DNA from: Nemertoderma westbladi
Taxonomy: Eukaryota > Xenacoelomorpha > Nemertodermatida > Nemertodermatidae
Assembly (NCBI GenBank): GCA_032718475.1
Contig: JAUCBJ010007678.1
Location: forward strand, 1 to 32,010
Length of the DNA: 32,010 nt
Reading direction: 5' to 3'
Of the stretch, positions 1 to 10,235 are shown in pieces (position 1 is the stretch's first letter; each line of letters opens with the position of its first letter). Below the pieces are notes generated by a model. It ran no database searches. It worked only from the letters and a program-made list of their open reading frames with translations, and was not told the DNA's origin. The translations under genes and the position numbers were made by a program.

Positions 1-425
1 GAAACAGTGCAGTACATTTCATACTCGTGCATTGCACATTGCACCGGTGAATTAGTGCACTTCGTACCGGTGTAGTGCACTTCGCACTGGTGTGGTGCAC
101 TTTGACCCAGTGCCGTTCACTTCAAACTGTTGCAGTGCGCATTGCACCAGTGAATTAGTGCACTTCGTACCTGCGCGGTTCACTTTGAACCAGTGTAGTG
201 CACTTCATTCCGGTGCCGGGTGCAGTACACATTGCATCGGAGAATTAGTACATTTCGCATGGCATCGCACTCCATACCGGCGCAGTGCACGTTATACTGG
301 TGAGTGCAATTTGTAAAAATGCATTGCACTTGATATCGGTGCAGTGTATATTGCACAGGTAAATTAGTGCATTTTGTACCAGCGCAGTGCACTTCGTACT
401 GATGCATTTCAAATTGTGTGCCGGT
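1..425. repeat. Degenerate ~20-bp tandem repeat
   Basis: The unit is close to AGTGCACTTCGTACCGGTGT and recurs about every 20 bases, with 23-base variants ending in GAATT. Units differ from one another at several positions, so this is an old, decayed array. The left end lies outside the window. Short open frames on both strands here are products of the repeat and not genes. Confidence 0.8.
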
Positions 426-1844
426 ACCTCAAAACTATTTATTCAGGGTAATACGTTTTCCGTGCTCAGTGCATATAGGTTAGCTAATGTTGATACGGTC
501 ATTATTATTGTGAGTGGTGTATCGATGCTACCGACAATATGACTTGACAGTTGACTTATAATTTTCACTCATTTAAGATTGCCTAGTATTATATTTGGGG
601 AAATTCCGGAAACTCATATCTTGCCTACTACATACTAATACTTTGTTAGTGCAGAACAGGCCACAACAGGCCAGTCCACCGGGCATTTGCCCCCCCGGTT
701 GCACAACAGGCCAGTACGCCCCTGATCTCCACGATAAAAATTTGAAAACAAGATACTTAAATATGTTACTTGGTTAATGGTAATGGCGTAATAATTATTT
801 ATTACTTGGGAAAAAAATGTAGAACTTTATTCTACGTTTTTTCCCATGTAATAGGTAATTTTATTTTTAAATTTGAACTCTTTTGATGTTCAATTCTTTA
901 ATATAAGATAGAACGATATAGTGTTAGAAAATCAATTAAGCTGGATTATTTTACTATACATCCATGGTTACTGCGATTCAAATTATTATACTCTTCAACT
1001 CCTGATGCTGCCTTATTCAATGTTAAATAATTTAATGTTCTCGAATATTCGTCACAATGAGAGAGCGGCTTAATTACATAAACCAATATTGGATATTGAG
1101 TTCCGTTTTGGAGTTCACCTGGCAGACACTGGTGTTTTCGTTAGTAGCTAGTGTTTTTACAAAATTATAGTTATACAAATTTTTATTTTTTAACACACTG
1201 TTTACTTTAGTTTTTATGGCATTACAGTATAGTATCTACACTCAGATAAATTTGGCATTTTTGTCACTTTTCCAACAATTTCACCTCTTTAATATTTCAC
1301 TTTACCACCGACCACACTATACTATAAGTTAATTTTTATTGCATACTGAAATGTACAAACCTGTTATCCCTAAACCACTCACATTATAATAGAGAATTCA
1401 CTAGAATTCTGTTTAAATGTGACCTATAAGAAATTACATATGTATAATTAAATTTATTTTTAAGTAAACCTTTTTATTTTTAAGTTTTAACCAATATTGG
1501 ACAATATTTCACGGCTAAAAAATATCACATTCACACACCGAAGTTCAAGTTTACGTTTAATTAATATATTTGAGTAAGCATTAACTCATTCATAATTAAG
1601 GGTTCCCTATGTAGTACTTGGAGGATAAGATCTATAATTTTAAGTTTGCACACAGTTGTCTGACACCGAGGTGTGTTTGTGTTAGATACAAAGAAAATTA
1701 TATGATTGCTCGAAATGGCTGTAAAAGGATTGATATATAGGTAGGTTTTTATAAACCATAAACCGTTCTTCTGTGGGAGAAGTAATACTGTTGAGGACAA
1801 CTTAAGTGTAGGATAGACAGATAAGGGGGTACTTTCGACGCAAT
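426..1844. other. AT-rich intergenic DNA, no gene seen
   Basis: No convincing coding region or RNA gene is visible. Minor features are a GC-rich patch at about 655-725 in which ACAACAGGCCAGT occurs twice, a hairpin at 801-852, and two copies of the palindrome CCAATATTGG near 1085 and 1492. The 60-residue frame at 595-777 has no recognisable domain. Confidence 0.6.
801..852. repeat. Perfect-looking hairpin (inverted repeat)
   Basis: Arms at 801-824 and 830-852 are near-complementary (ATTACTTGGGAAAA... against the reverse complement ATTACATGGGAAAA...) around a 5-base loop. It could be a remnant of a fold-back transposable element. No target duplication was identified. Confidence 0.7.
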
Positions 1845-2050
1845 AAAAAGTCATCCCTCTCCAGGGGAAATTCGACGCAAATAACAGCTCCATTACTCTC
1901 AAAAATAAAACTGTAACCTGTTCCATTGTGTTTAGTTTATTGTTTTGGTTAAAATAACGTGCCACTGTAACCTGCTCCTTTCCCTAAATTGAGAATTTAA
2001 CATTGAGGCGGGATATTAATTCGCCAAGATGGGATTTGCGTCCAGTTTCC
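1845..2050. repeat. Dispersed repeat, copy 1 of at least 4
   Basis: This stretch is a diverged copy of a segment found three more times in the window, at about 27780-27960, 29755-29930 and 31530-31720. Shared landmarks in order are CTCCAGGGGAAA, GCAAATAA, TTTATTGTTTTGGTTA, GCCACTG, CTTTCCC, AATTGAGAA and ATTAATTC. It carries no recognisable coding domain. The minus-strand open frame at 1561-1965 runs partly through it and is probably incidental. Confidence 0.7.
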
Positions 2051-2344
2051 CACCCTGTCTCAGGATAGACCATAGAGTTTAAGGCCTTTTTTAAGGAACA
2101 GACATATTGGATATGATTATCAATACTTTGTAACTAACCTTTTTTATATTTATCTCAAACGGGCTTTGTCTGTTCTGAAAGATACAATTTATGTTACTAG
2201 ATATATTATTCAGCAGTTCGACAGGTGGGGCGATATATTTTGAACATTTTATATCATTCAATAGTCAATACTTCGTTTGTGGCACTTACATGTCTACATA
2301 TAACATGTAAACAAGTAACTACATTAGTTAATCAAAAGTTATAT
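2051..2344. other. Spacer DNA before the minisatellite
   Basis: AT-rich sequence with no gene, RNA or repeat recognised. The first partial minisatellite unit appears at its right edge. Confidence 0.5.
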
Positions 2345-3766
2345 GGTAAACAAATACTGTAAAGTAACTTATAGTAGTTGGTAAACAAATACTGTAAAGT
2401 AACTTATAGTAGTAGACTCTAGTTGGTAAACAAATACTGTAAAGTAACTTATAGTAGTTGGTAAACAAATACTGTAAAGTAACTTATAGTAGACTCTAGT
2501 TGGTAAACAAATACTGTAAAGTAACTTATAGTAGACTCTAGTTGGTAAACAAATACTGTAAAGTAACTTATAGTAGTAGACTCTAGTTGGTAAACAAATA
2601 CTGTAAAGTAACTTATAGTAGTTGGTAAACAAATACTGTAAAGTAACTTATAGTAGATTCTAGTTGGTAAACAAATACTGTAAAGTAACTTATAGTAGAC
2701 TCTAGTTGGTAAACAAATACTGTAAAGTAACTTATAGTAGTTGGTAAACAAATACTGTAAAGTAACTTATAGTAGTTGGTAAACAAATACTGTAAAGTAA
2801 CTTATAGTAGATTCTAGTTGGTAAACAAATACTGTAAAGTAACTTATAGTAGATTCTAGTTGGTAAACAAATACTGTAACTTATAGTAGATTCTAGTTGG
2901 TAAACAAATACTGTAACTTATAGTGATAGACTCTAGTTGGTAAACAAATACTGTAAAGTAACTTATAGTAGTTGGTAAACAAATACTGTAAAGTTACTTA
3001 TAGTAGACTCTAGTTGGTAAACAAATACTGTAAAGTAACTTATAGTAGACTCTAGTTGGTAAACAAATACTGTAAAGTAACTTATAGTAGACTCTAGTTG
3101 GTAAACAAATACTGTAAAGTAACTTATAGTAGTTGGTAAAAAAATACTGTAAAGTAACTTATAGTAGTTGGTAAACAAATACTGTAAAGTAACTTATAGT
3201 AGTTGGTAAACAAATACTGTAAAGTAACTTATAGTAGACTCTAGTTGGTAAACAAATACTGTAAAGTAACTTATAGTAGTTGGTAAACAAATACTGTAAA
3301 GTAACTTATAGTAGTTGGTAAACAAATACTGTAAAGTAACTTATAGTAGACTCTAGTTGGTAAACAAATACTGTAAAGTAACTTATAGTAGTTGGTAAAC
3401 AAATACTGTAAAGTAACTTATAGTAGTTGGTAAACAAATACTGTAAAGTAACTTATAGTAGTTGGTAAACAAATACTGTAAAGTAACTTATAGTAGACTC
3501 TAGTTGGTAAACAAATACTGTAAAGTAACTTATAGTAGTTGGTAAACAAATACTGTAAAGTAACTTATAGTAGTTGGTAAACAAATACTGTAAAGTAACT
3601 TATAGTAGTTGGTAAACAAATACTGTAAAGTAACTTATAGTAGACTCTAGTTGGTAAACAAATACTGTAAAGTAACTTATAGTAGACTCTAGTTGGTAAA
3701 CAAATACTGTAAAGTAACTTATAGTAGTTGGTAAACAAATACTGTAAAGTAACTTATAGTAGACTC
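2345..3766. repeat. 35/42-bp minisatellite, left block
   Basis: A core of 35 bases (TTGGTAAACAAATACTGTAA followed by AGTAACTTATAGTAG) is repeated head to tail. Many units carry an extra 7-base block, ACTCTAG, making them 42 bases; a few have one more TAG triplet. A few units near 2870-2920 lack internal bases. Units are otherwise nearly identical, suggesting recent homogenisation. The right block of the same array is at 9198-9963, and the copia element lies between them. Open frames rich in YKLLYS/FTVFVYQL on the minus strand come from the repeat. Confidence 0.95.
3762..3766. repeat. 5-bp target site duplication, left
   Basis: GACTC lies directly outside the LTR and is repeated at 9198-9202 on the other side. 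It is part of the 7-base ACTCTAG block of the minisatellite, so the element inserted into an existing array. Confidence 0.93.
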
Positions 3767-3916
3767 TGTTAAATATTGAAATACACGTTCATACAAGTCT
3801 GACACTTTACTTTAATCTACACAAATATATATATAACATCACCTTACCGGTACATACTTAGAGCTGCCCCCCGACCTCCACCTGTAAGGCATGGCCTATA
3901 CAATATACCTCTAACA
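3767..3916 (-). repeat. Copia 3' LTR
   Basis: This 150-bp LTR is identical, base for base by eye, to 9048-9197. It begins TGTTAAATATTG and ends CTCTAACA. In the direction of the element it is the downstream LTR. Confidence 0.96.
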
Positions 3917-3930
3917 CTCACTCTACTTTA
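3917..3930 (-). promoter_or_regulatory. Probable polypurine tract
   Basis: On the minus strand the bases just before the 3' LTR read TAAAGTAGAGTGAG, which is purine-rich as expected for the plus-strand DNA primer site of an LTR element. It is not a perfect tract, so the call rests on position. Confidence 0.55.
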
Positions 3931-4037
3931 ATTAATATGTTAGTTATATACATAAAATACCTCCACCACACATTTATGAAATTCTAGTATAGACTAATAT
4001 TCCCCTTTCCATTTATTTATTATTATTATTTTTTTTT

Positions 4038-4907
4038 TTATTCAATAATTCCATCAGTTATTAGATTTAAAATTTGTTCACCAGGCATCTCCTTTGTTAG
4101 GACATCAGCTGCTTGTTTCTTTCCAGTTACATGTTGAACACTTAGTCCCTGTAATGCTTCTTCACGGAGTATTGCTAGGTCAATCTTTAACTTCTTTTCT
4201 GCAGGATCATTCTTTGTGTATAAGATGTGATCCACTAAGCTTTTAGAGTCTGTCAGAAGTTTCATAAAGTCAATTTTCAATGTGAGTTCATGCAACATGG
4301 CTTTTATGTATATCGCAGCATCGCACCCGTCAAGTGCAGCAAGAGTTTCCCCTGCAAAACTAGAACGTACTACTCGTTGTACACGTTTTGACTTCCACAT
4401 TAACGTATTAACTCTAACCTCATCGTAATTCCTTAATCGACCATGGAGACCAACAATGAATCCCCCTTGACTTCCCCCATCATTTAAGGCTCCAAAGCTA
4501 CAATCAGAATAAATAATCAGAGATAATGTCTTTAAATCTAACGGCCGATATACAAGTTTAATTGGCTGCAATGACTTTGCTTTGCGAATTAACTTATTAA
4601 GTTGTTGAATATGCTTTACCAATGGATTTCTCAATGATCCCAATAATGTAGATGTTCCATACATTATGTCAGGACGTGTTTGTGAACCAACCCATTGAAG
4701 AACACCGAGAATGGAGCGAAATTCTGTTATTTCGTCCTTTGACATTGGGCAGTCTAATTCTCCCTTCCGAACAGCCATGAAACCCATTTTCATTAAATAT
4801 TCATCTTTTGTAAGTACATGAATGTTAAATGAGTTATCAACACTGTCAATTGTATTTATCACTAGTCCGGTATACTCAAAATTGTCTTTCTTTGAAGGTG
4901 CTACCAC
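4038..4907 (-). pseudogene. Copia pol fragment: RT C-terminus and RNase H
   Basis: This 289-residue frame begins in the last part of a Ty1/copia reverse transcriptase (NFEYTGL, then LGVLQWVGSQTRPDI) and continues into a complete-looking RNase H. RNase H acidic residues are visible in YSDCSFG, in AGETLAALDG and in LLTDSKSLVDHI, and the frame ends with the typical QHVTGKKQAADVLTK region. It lies in a different frame from the integrase/RT frame upstream. Between the two, the part of RT carrying the YVDD active site is absent. A natural stop follows 120 bases before the 3' LTR. It is a broken part of one polyprotein, not an independent gene. Confidence 0.93.
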
Positions 4908-4923
4908 AAAGATTTATTTTAAT

Positions 4924-6810
4924 TTATTGATTATTTTTGTATGGAATATAGTTGTACCACCATACAACAGTTTTCACGATATACACAAACAACGAGGGAT
5001 CCAGGTCACTTTTCTTTAATCCAAGATTAACAAGTGCCTCTGATAAACTATTAAACCAGTTTCTAGGAGCATCAACCAAGCCATATACTGGTTTAAGCAA
5101 TTTCCAAAAAATATTAGGAGGAAGATGAGCCTCAGGTGGAGGAACGACAAAAACATCTCGTTCAAATGATTTACTTTGCAAAAAAGCAGTTTTAACATCT
5201 AGGGAATGAGGTCTAAAACAAAGTGATGGAAAAATAGCAAGAATGAGCTTGAGAGTATCCCTGTGGGATGTTGGGGAGTATGTTTGTAAATCCAACTTGT
5301 TCTCCTGGAAACCACGAGCTACAAGTCTTGCCTTTAACCTTATTGATCCTGTAGCTCCTTGTTTTTCCGTTAATACCCACTTGCAAGAGATTGGCTGATT
5401 AGTCATGTCTTCTTCTTTAACCTCCTTCATTACTCCGTGTTGTTGCCAAGAAATTAGTTCATCTTCCTTTGCATATGCAAATCGTTTACTATTATTTTCA
5501 GCAGTAGTTATATAACTATCAGATATTTCATAAACCTCATCTATTCCATATCTTACAATTGGTTTAGGGTTACGCTGTGGCCTTTCTAGAGACCCACTTT
5601 TATCCATTTTATCATCTAGAGCTCCAGTGTTATTTATGCTAATATTATTATTAGATGTGTCCATAGCAATACTACTTAACTGCTTGACTGTAGATAACGG
5701 AGATTGATTAATACCAATTGTTGTATTTGGAGTAATCATGTTTAACAATGAACTTTTGTTGTTTCCTTCTATGTTTCTGGTTTCACTCTCATTTTCTACA
5801 AGTTTTCCACCAATTTCTTTCAACTTCAGTAATTTGCCTTCATCACTCATTCTTCTCAAATCACGCTGATGTACATTTATCACAAATCCTCCATGTCGTA
5901 CGAAAACTACTGACCCATCCTGACCAATAACCTTTCCTGGACCGTGCCAACCTCTTCCAGCTTTTGACTTCTCATCCCGCCAATAGCATACATTATCACC
6001 AGACTCAAAAGGACCATCACTTGAAATTATTCTCTGTTTTAGTGCTCTCTTTACTCTGTCATCGCATTCAGCTCCAATACAAGCCATCCTTGTTTCATGC
6101 AACAAATTTAAATGTTGGCGTATGCGCTCATAGTTTTCAGAATCATTGATCATTGGTAATATTTCACAAGTTATAACAGGTAATCTAGGATTTGAGCCAA
6201 ATACACGCTGAAATGGAGAAAAACCAAGATTGTCTATAAGAGTATTTTTAGCTAATAAGCTGTATCCAAGAACAGTACTCAAAGAACAGCTGAAGTTATC
6301 CTTACGTACTTTAGTCATAATTGATTTAAGTGTACCATTATTTCTTTCGCATATGCCATTTGAAAAAGGCGATTCAGCTGCCGTAGTATCAACGTAAATT
6401 CCAAATCGTTCGTAAAAACACATTAATTCAACAGAATGAAACTCTCCACCATTATCTGAATATACTTTCTGAGGTAGACCAAATACAGTCAGCCAAGTTT
6501 GTGCTATCCCCTCTATTACTTCTTTGGTTTCCTTACTCTTCATAAAACAAGCTGCAGAAAACCTAGAATATATATCTATTAAATGCAACATTGTATAAGT
6601 CCGTGACGTTACTGGGTCAACCCAATCCGAAAGATCCATAGCTAATGTGTCATTAAACTTGTCAGCATGGGCAACTGTCACCTTTGGCCGATTATTATGC
6701 CGTTTTCCTGCCTTACAAATTTCACATTGCCTGGAAACTTCATTTATCGCTGACACAATACCTCTAATGTTAATATCATTAATTACCGGTATGTTTTTCT
6801 GATTGTCCAA
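4924..6810 (-). pseudogene. Copia pol fragment: integrase and RT N-terminal part
   Basis: This 628-residue frame opens a little upstream, where LGHPSEDRL marks the GAG-pre-integrase region. The zinc-binding pair C29/C32 (CEIC) follows. The integrase catalytic triad is intact: D59 (AMDLSDW), D119 (SDNGGEF) and E155 (NGICERNN), with 35 residues between the second D and E. RT begins near residue 460 with CKWVLTEK and contains SLDVKTAFLQ (motif A aspartate) and PVYGLVDAPRNW. After DPSLFVY the frame runs into unrelated AT-rich sequence and stops, and no VDD is present in any minus-strand frame there. About 100 bases appear to be missing compared with other copia RTs (estimate from family layout). 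Confidence 0.94.
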
Positions 6811-6859
6811 TGAACTTTTTACTGTTTTAATTAACCTATCTTCAGAGGGATGTCCTAGG

Positions 6860-8191
6860 TTAATTAATATGCAATCTCTTGGCTAGAACTTTATGATCCA
6901 TTGTTGTTATATCCTTACTAGATACACTGTAAACTTCGCATTTATCACCAATAGTATGAGAGAATTCTATTTGAATGTTACTATCAACATCATCACACAC
7001 TGATGGCATACTCAAATCACCATTCGATATTGCAATATTGGCTGAAGAAGAAGAGATCGTTTTAGGTGTTTGATTTCCTGAAACAGTTACTTTATGCTTA
7101 TCTGCAACCATACGCATTGAGTTCTTTGGCCAATTTGTTATCAATGGAATGACAAAATGCCCCTTTTGTGATTGTTTAAGATTAAAACTTTGATTTTCAA
7201 TTGTTGCCATCTTATTTTTAAAATCAAGTATCAAACCCAACTTTGAAAGTGCTGTTCGGCTTAATAAAAGTGGACAATTTCCCCTAACAACATCACAAGA
7301 TAGATGATAAACTTTGCCAAAAATTGAAACTGGTAAACTAACATTAAATAGACTAATTTTAACGCCATCATTTCCAAAACGATATACTTTACCACCATCT
7401 TCTTGTCTTAATGGTTCTAAACCAGTTGCCGTTTTTAAATTATCACGATACTGTGTATAGAATGTTGTCCCACACACTGTACTTGTACAAGCTGAATCGA
7501 TTATCGCTACTGAATCATTTTCAATATCTATTTCGTTTTGGTTAGTAATATATGATTCTTGAGATTCAACTATTGACTCATGTCTCTCTACAAAAAGATT
7601 TTCCTCACCCATCGGATGATATCTTTGAAAACTGTTTCCTTTATTACATACATTATTATTGTGAAATCTATATGAACCTTTACTACCAATATTCTTGGGA
7701 CAATTTCCTGACCTATATAGATGGAATCGCGACCCACAACCATAGCATCTGATTATTTCACTAGTTTGGATGTCTCTAGCATTCATTCGAGGTCTACCTT
7801 GTACCGATTGATGCCAGCTTCTATTGCATGACTTCGTACCACCTTGATTTATTTTTCCAGTATTATAAGTAGTCATTGCATAGCGTACTAATTCATCTTT
7901 CTCTACATCATTGAAAGATGATGTGTCACATTCACTGACTTCCATTTCAGATAATTCATACTCAAGTGATGGTTCATCTTGTCCTGCTGCTACAAGTACA
8001 CTATTTGTATATTTTGAATTTGATGCATCTGCATTCTCTAAATCAGTACCGGTAGTAATGTTGTTATTGCTACTGCTATCAATACGACGTAGTGCTGTTT
8101 CCACATTATCTGAACTCAACCCACTACCAGCCACAGTTTGACTTAAAAGCAACTGATAGTAGTAATAATTTTTGACTGTTGGGTAAGCCAC
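6860..8191 (-). pseudogene. Copia gag C-terminus, zinc knuckle and protease
   Basis: The frame begins inside gag without its own convincing start codon. It holds a CCHC-type knuckle at about residues 149-164 (CYGCGSRFHLYRSGNC). Its spacing is C-X2-C-X4-H-X6-C, against the usual C-X2-C-X4-H-X4-C. An aspartic protease follows with active-site DSA at about 232-234 (AIIDSACTSTVCG) and the downstream hydrophobic strand LLLSRTALSKLGLILDF. The frame ends prematurely at the boundary with integrase because of a 4-bp tandem duplication at 6861-6868. It overlaps the upstream gag frame by 68 bases in a different frame. Confidence 0.92.
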
Positions 8192-8672
8192 AGTTGTCTA
8201 GTACCATATAGGCAAACGTAGTATCTGAAAGATCTATACTAAATAATTTTGCCTCTCTGCGCAATCTGCGAAATTCAGAACAATACATTAGAACAGTACG
8301 CTCACCTCTTGTAAAGTTAATTAATTTCTTCCAATTTTCATATCCTTGGGTATCACGGTCTTTTTCAAAAAGTTTATCTAATTCTTTTAACAGATATTCC
8401 ACTCCAGCTTGCCCATCTGCTTGCAATAGGTCTTCTTCCAGTGAAAGAGCTAAAGATCTGGCCTCTCCCTTAAGTGAATAAAGAATTATGTCACCTGCTT
8501 TCTGTCTTCCTGGGGCCTTGCTGCGTTGACACCAAAGATTGACCAACTTCTTCCATTCCCTATAATTTTCATTTTCCCCTAATAGAGGGGGTGTCAACTC
8601 TTTTACAGAAGTCATAGTCCGTTTGATTCTTGCACCGGCAGACCGGTTACCCTTAGCAGTAAGGTACCGCAA
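8124..8672 (-). pseudogene. Copia gag, N-terminal part
   Basis: This 182-residue frame matches the copia gag (retrotran_gag/UBN2-like) pattern: an early LGENENYREWKKLVNLWCQ segment, then SLEEDLL, LDKLFEKD and FRRLRREA. The first methionine is at 8672. A second at 8615, beginning MTSVKELTPPLL, looks more like family start sites, so the true start is uncertain. After GLPNSQKLLLLS the frame goes into a short nonsense tail, while the gag sequence carries on in the +1 frame at 8191. This is either a disabling indel or a programmed +1 shift. Confidence 0.88.
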
Positions 8673-9036
8673 TACCGGTAAATATGATATCTGGATGGAT
8701 ATAGGCCTGTAAGCCTAGGCCTACCATCAGACCCTTATGACCAATACCAATACGGGGCTATCTGCCTGTCTGAACAGATTAAATGGATCAACGCAACGGT
8801 CAGATGATTCGGTACCGACAGTGGTAATAAGAGGATACTGGTAACAGGCACGGCACGTCAGCCTGCTGGCCTGTCGGCACTGCTGCACTGCATGTACAGC
8901 TGTAGCCCTAGTCAGCAGTACACAGTTAAGTAAAGTCTGTAGGTGGTAGTCGATCTCTGTCTTTGCCACACCAATATGTCTATATTAAAATAAGTTTTCA
9001 ATAGGCCTAAATCTGTTTGGTAACGGTACAACCACG
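8673..9036. other. Copia 5' untranslated leader
   Basis: Sequence between the primer-binding site and the gag start. An incidental minus-strand frame (8727-8969) shows no known domain. Several palindromic CCGGTA and AGGCCT words occur. Confidence 0.7.
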
Positions 9037-9047
9037 CTCTGCTACCA
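9037..9047 (-). promoter_or_regulatory. Primer-binding site for initiator tRNA-Met
   Basis: Directly inside the 5' LTR the plus strand reads CTCTGCTACCA, the same as the 3' end of animal initiator tRNA-Met including CCA. The minus strand (TGGTAGCAGAG) would therefore pair with the tRNA over 11 bases to prime reverse transcription. The match stops after 11 bases. Confidence 0.9.
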
Positions 9048-9197
9048 TGTTAAATATTGAAATACACGTTCATACAAGTCTGACACTTTACTTTAATCTA
9101 CACAAATATATATATAACATCACCTTACCGGTACATACTTAGAGCTGCCCCCCGACCTCCACCTGTAAGGCATGGCCTATACAATATACCTCTAACA
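9048..9197 (-). repeat. Copia 5' LTR
   Basis: Identical to 3767-3916 over all 150 bases. In element orientation this is the upstream LTR and should contain the promoter. A TATATATATTT stretch lies within it (minus strand). Confidence 0.96.
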
Positions 9198-9202
9198 GAC
9201 TC
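9198..9202. repeat. 5-bp target site duplication, right
   Basis: GACTC, matching 3762-3766. The minisatellite continues directly with TAGTTGGTAAAC. Confidence 0.93.
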
Positions 9203-9963
9203 TAGTTGGTAAACAAATACTGTAAAGTAACTTATAGTAGTTGGTAAACAAATACTGTAAAGTAACTTATAGTAGTTGGTAAACAAATACTGTAAAGTAA
9301 CTTATAGTAGTTGGTAAACAAATACTGTAAAGTAACTTATAGTAGACTCTAGTTGGTAAACAAATACTGTAAAGTAACTTATAGTAGTTGGTAAACAAAT
9401 ACTGTAAAGTAACTTATAGTAGTTGGTAAACAAATACTGTAAAGTAACTTATAGTAGACTCTAGTTGGTAAACAAATACTGTAAAGTAACTTATAGTAGA
9501 CTCTAATTGGTAAACAAATACTGTAAAGTAACTTATAGTAGTTGGTAAACAAATACTGTAAAGTAACTTATAGTAGACTCTAGTTGGTAAACAAATACTG
9601 TAAAGTAACTTATAGTAGACTCTAGTTGGTAAACAAATACTGTAAAGTAACTTATAGTAGTAGACTCTAGTTGGTAAACAAATACTGTAAAGTAACTTAT
9701 AGTAGTTGGTAAACAAATACTGTAAAGTAACTTATAGTAGTAGACTCTAGTTGGTAAACAAATACTGTAAAGTAACTTATAGTAGTTGGTAAACAAATAC
9801 TGTAAAGTAACTTATAGTAGACTCTAGTTGGTAAACAAATACTGTAAAGTAACTTATAGTAGTTGGTAAACAAATACTGTAAAGTAACTTATAGTAGACT
9901 CTAGTTGGTAAACAAATACTGTAAAGTAACTTATAGTAGACTCTAGTTGGTAAACAAATACTG
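9203..9963. repeat. 35/42-bp minisatellite, right block
   Basis: Continuation of the array at 2345-3766 with the same 35-bp core and optional ACTCTAG block. One unit has ACTCTAA in place of ACTCTAG (9495-9510). The array ends abruptly in the middle of a unit at AAATACTGT, followed by unrelated sequence from CAGATC. Confidence 0.95.
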
Positions 9964-10235
9964 TCAGATCTTTCAACTAGAAAATAACTGAAAAGTCGAT
10001 GGAAAAGGTCAAATTGAAAAACGGAGTTTCAAAATCACGACTGTTAATTTGAAACACTTTATTGCGTGAGAAAAAGCAGACTTTATTTCCAGATCGGTGC
10101 TGTTCAATTAAGCGAGCGTGGCGAGGTTTATTATAAAACGAGGTATTCTACAGGAAAATGTTAGTTTCTCGTACCGCAAAACTTTTCTTTATGGTTTAGA
10201 AAGGCACATCAGCGCGAGACATACCTTGTTTCTGG
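9964..10235. other. Non-repetitive DNA, no gene seen
   Basis: No coding region, RNA or repeat was recognised between the minisatellite and the GC-richer patch. Confidence 0.5.

Larger units (their letters stand above)
3767..9197 (-). mobile_element. Ty1/copia LTR retrotransposon, full length but defective
   Basis: The element is 5431 bp and runs right to left. It has two identical 150-bp LTRs ending in TG...CA, a 5-bp target duplication, a tRNA-iMet primer-binding site, and domains in the order gag, protease, integrase, reverse transcriptase, RNase H. Integrase before RT is diagnostic of Ty1/copia. The short LTRs resemble animal copia lineages such as GalEa, but lineage assignment is inference. 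The coding region is broken by a frame change in gag, a 4-bp tandem duplication (TAATTAAT, 6861-6868) before integrase, and loss of the RT catalytic box near 4907-4990. This copy therefore cannot encode a complete active polyprotein. Identical LTRs mean insertion was recent, or the LTRs were homogenised. Confidence 0.96.

Noticed and set aside
1561-1965. 134-residue minus-strand open frame
   Set aside because: It runs through a dispersed repeat whose other copies do not keep the frame, and no domain is recognisable.
2369-3178. Minus-strand open frames with repeated YKLLYS / FTVFVYQL
   Set aside because: Products of the 35/42-bp minisatellite. The same peptides recur at 9414-9796 in the other half of the array.
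2345-3766. Possible CRISPR-like array of 35-bp repeats
   Set aside because: There are no unique spacers. The extra 7-base block is always the same ACTCTAG, and the DNA is eukaryotic.
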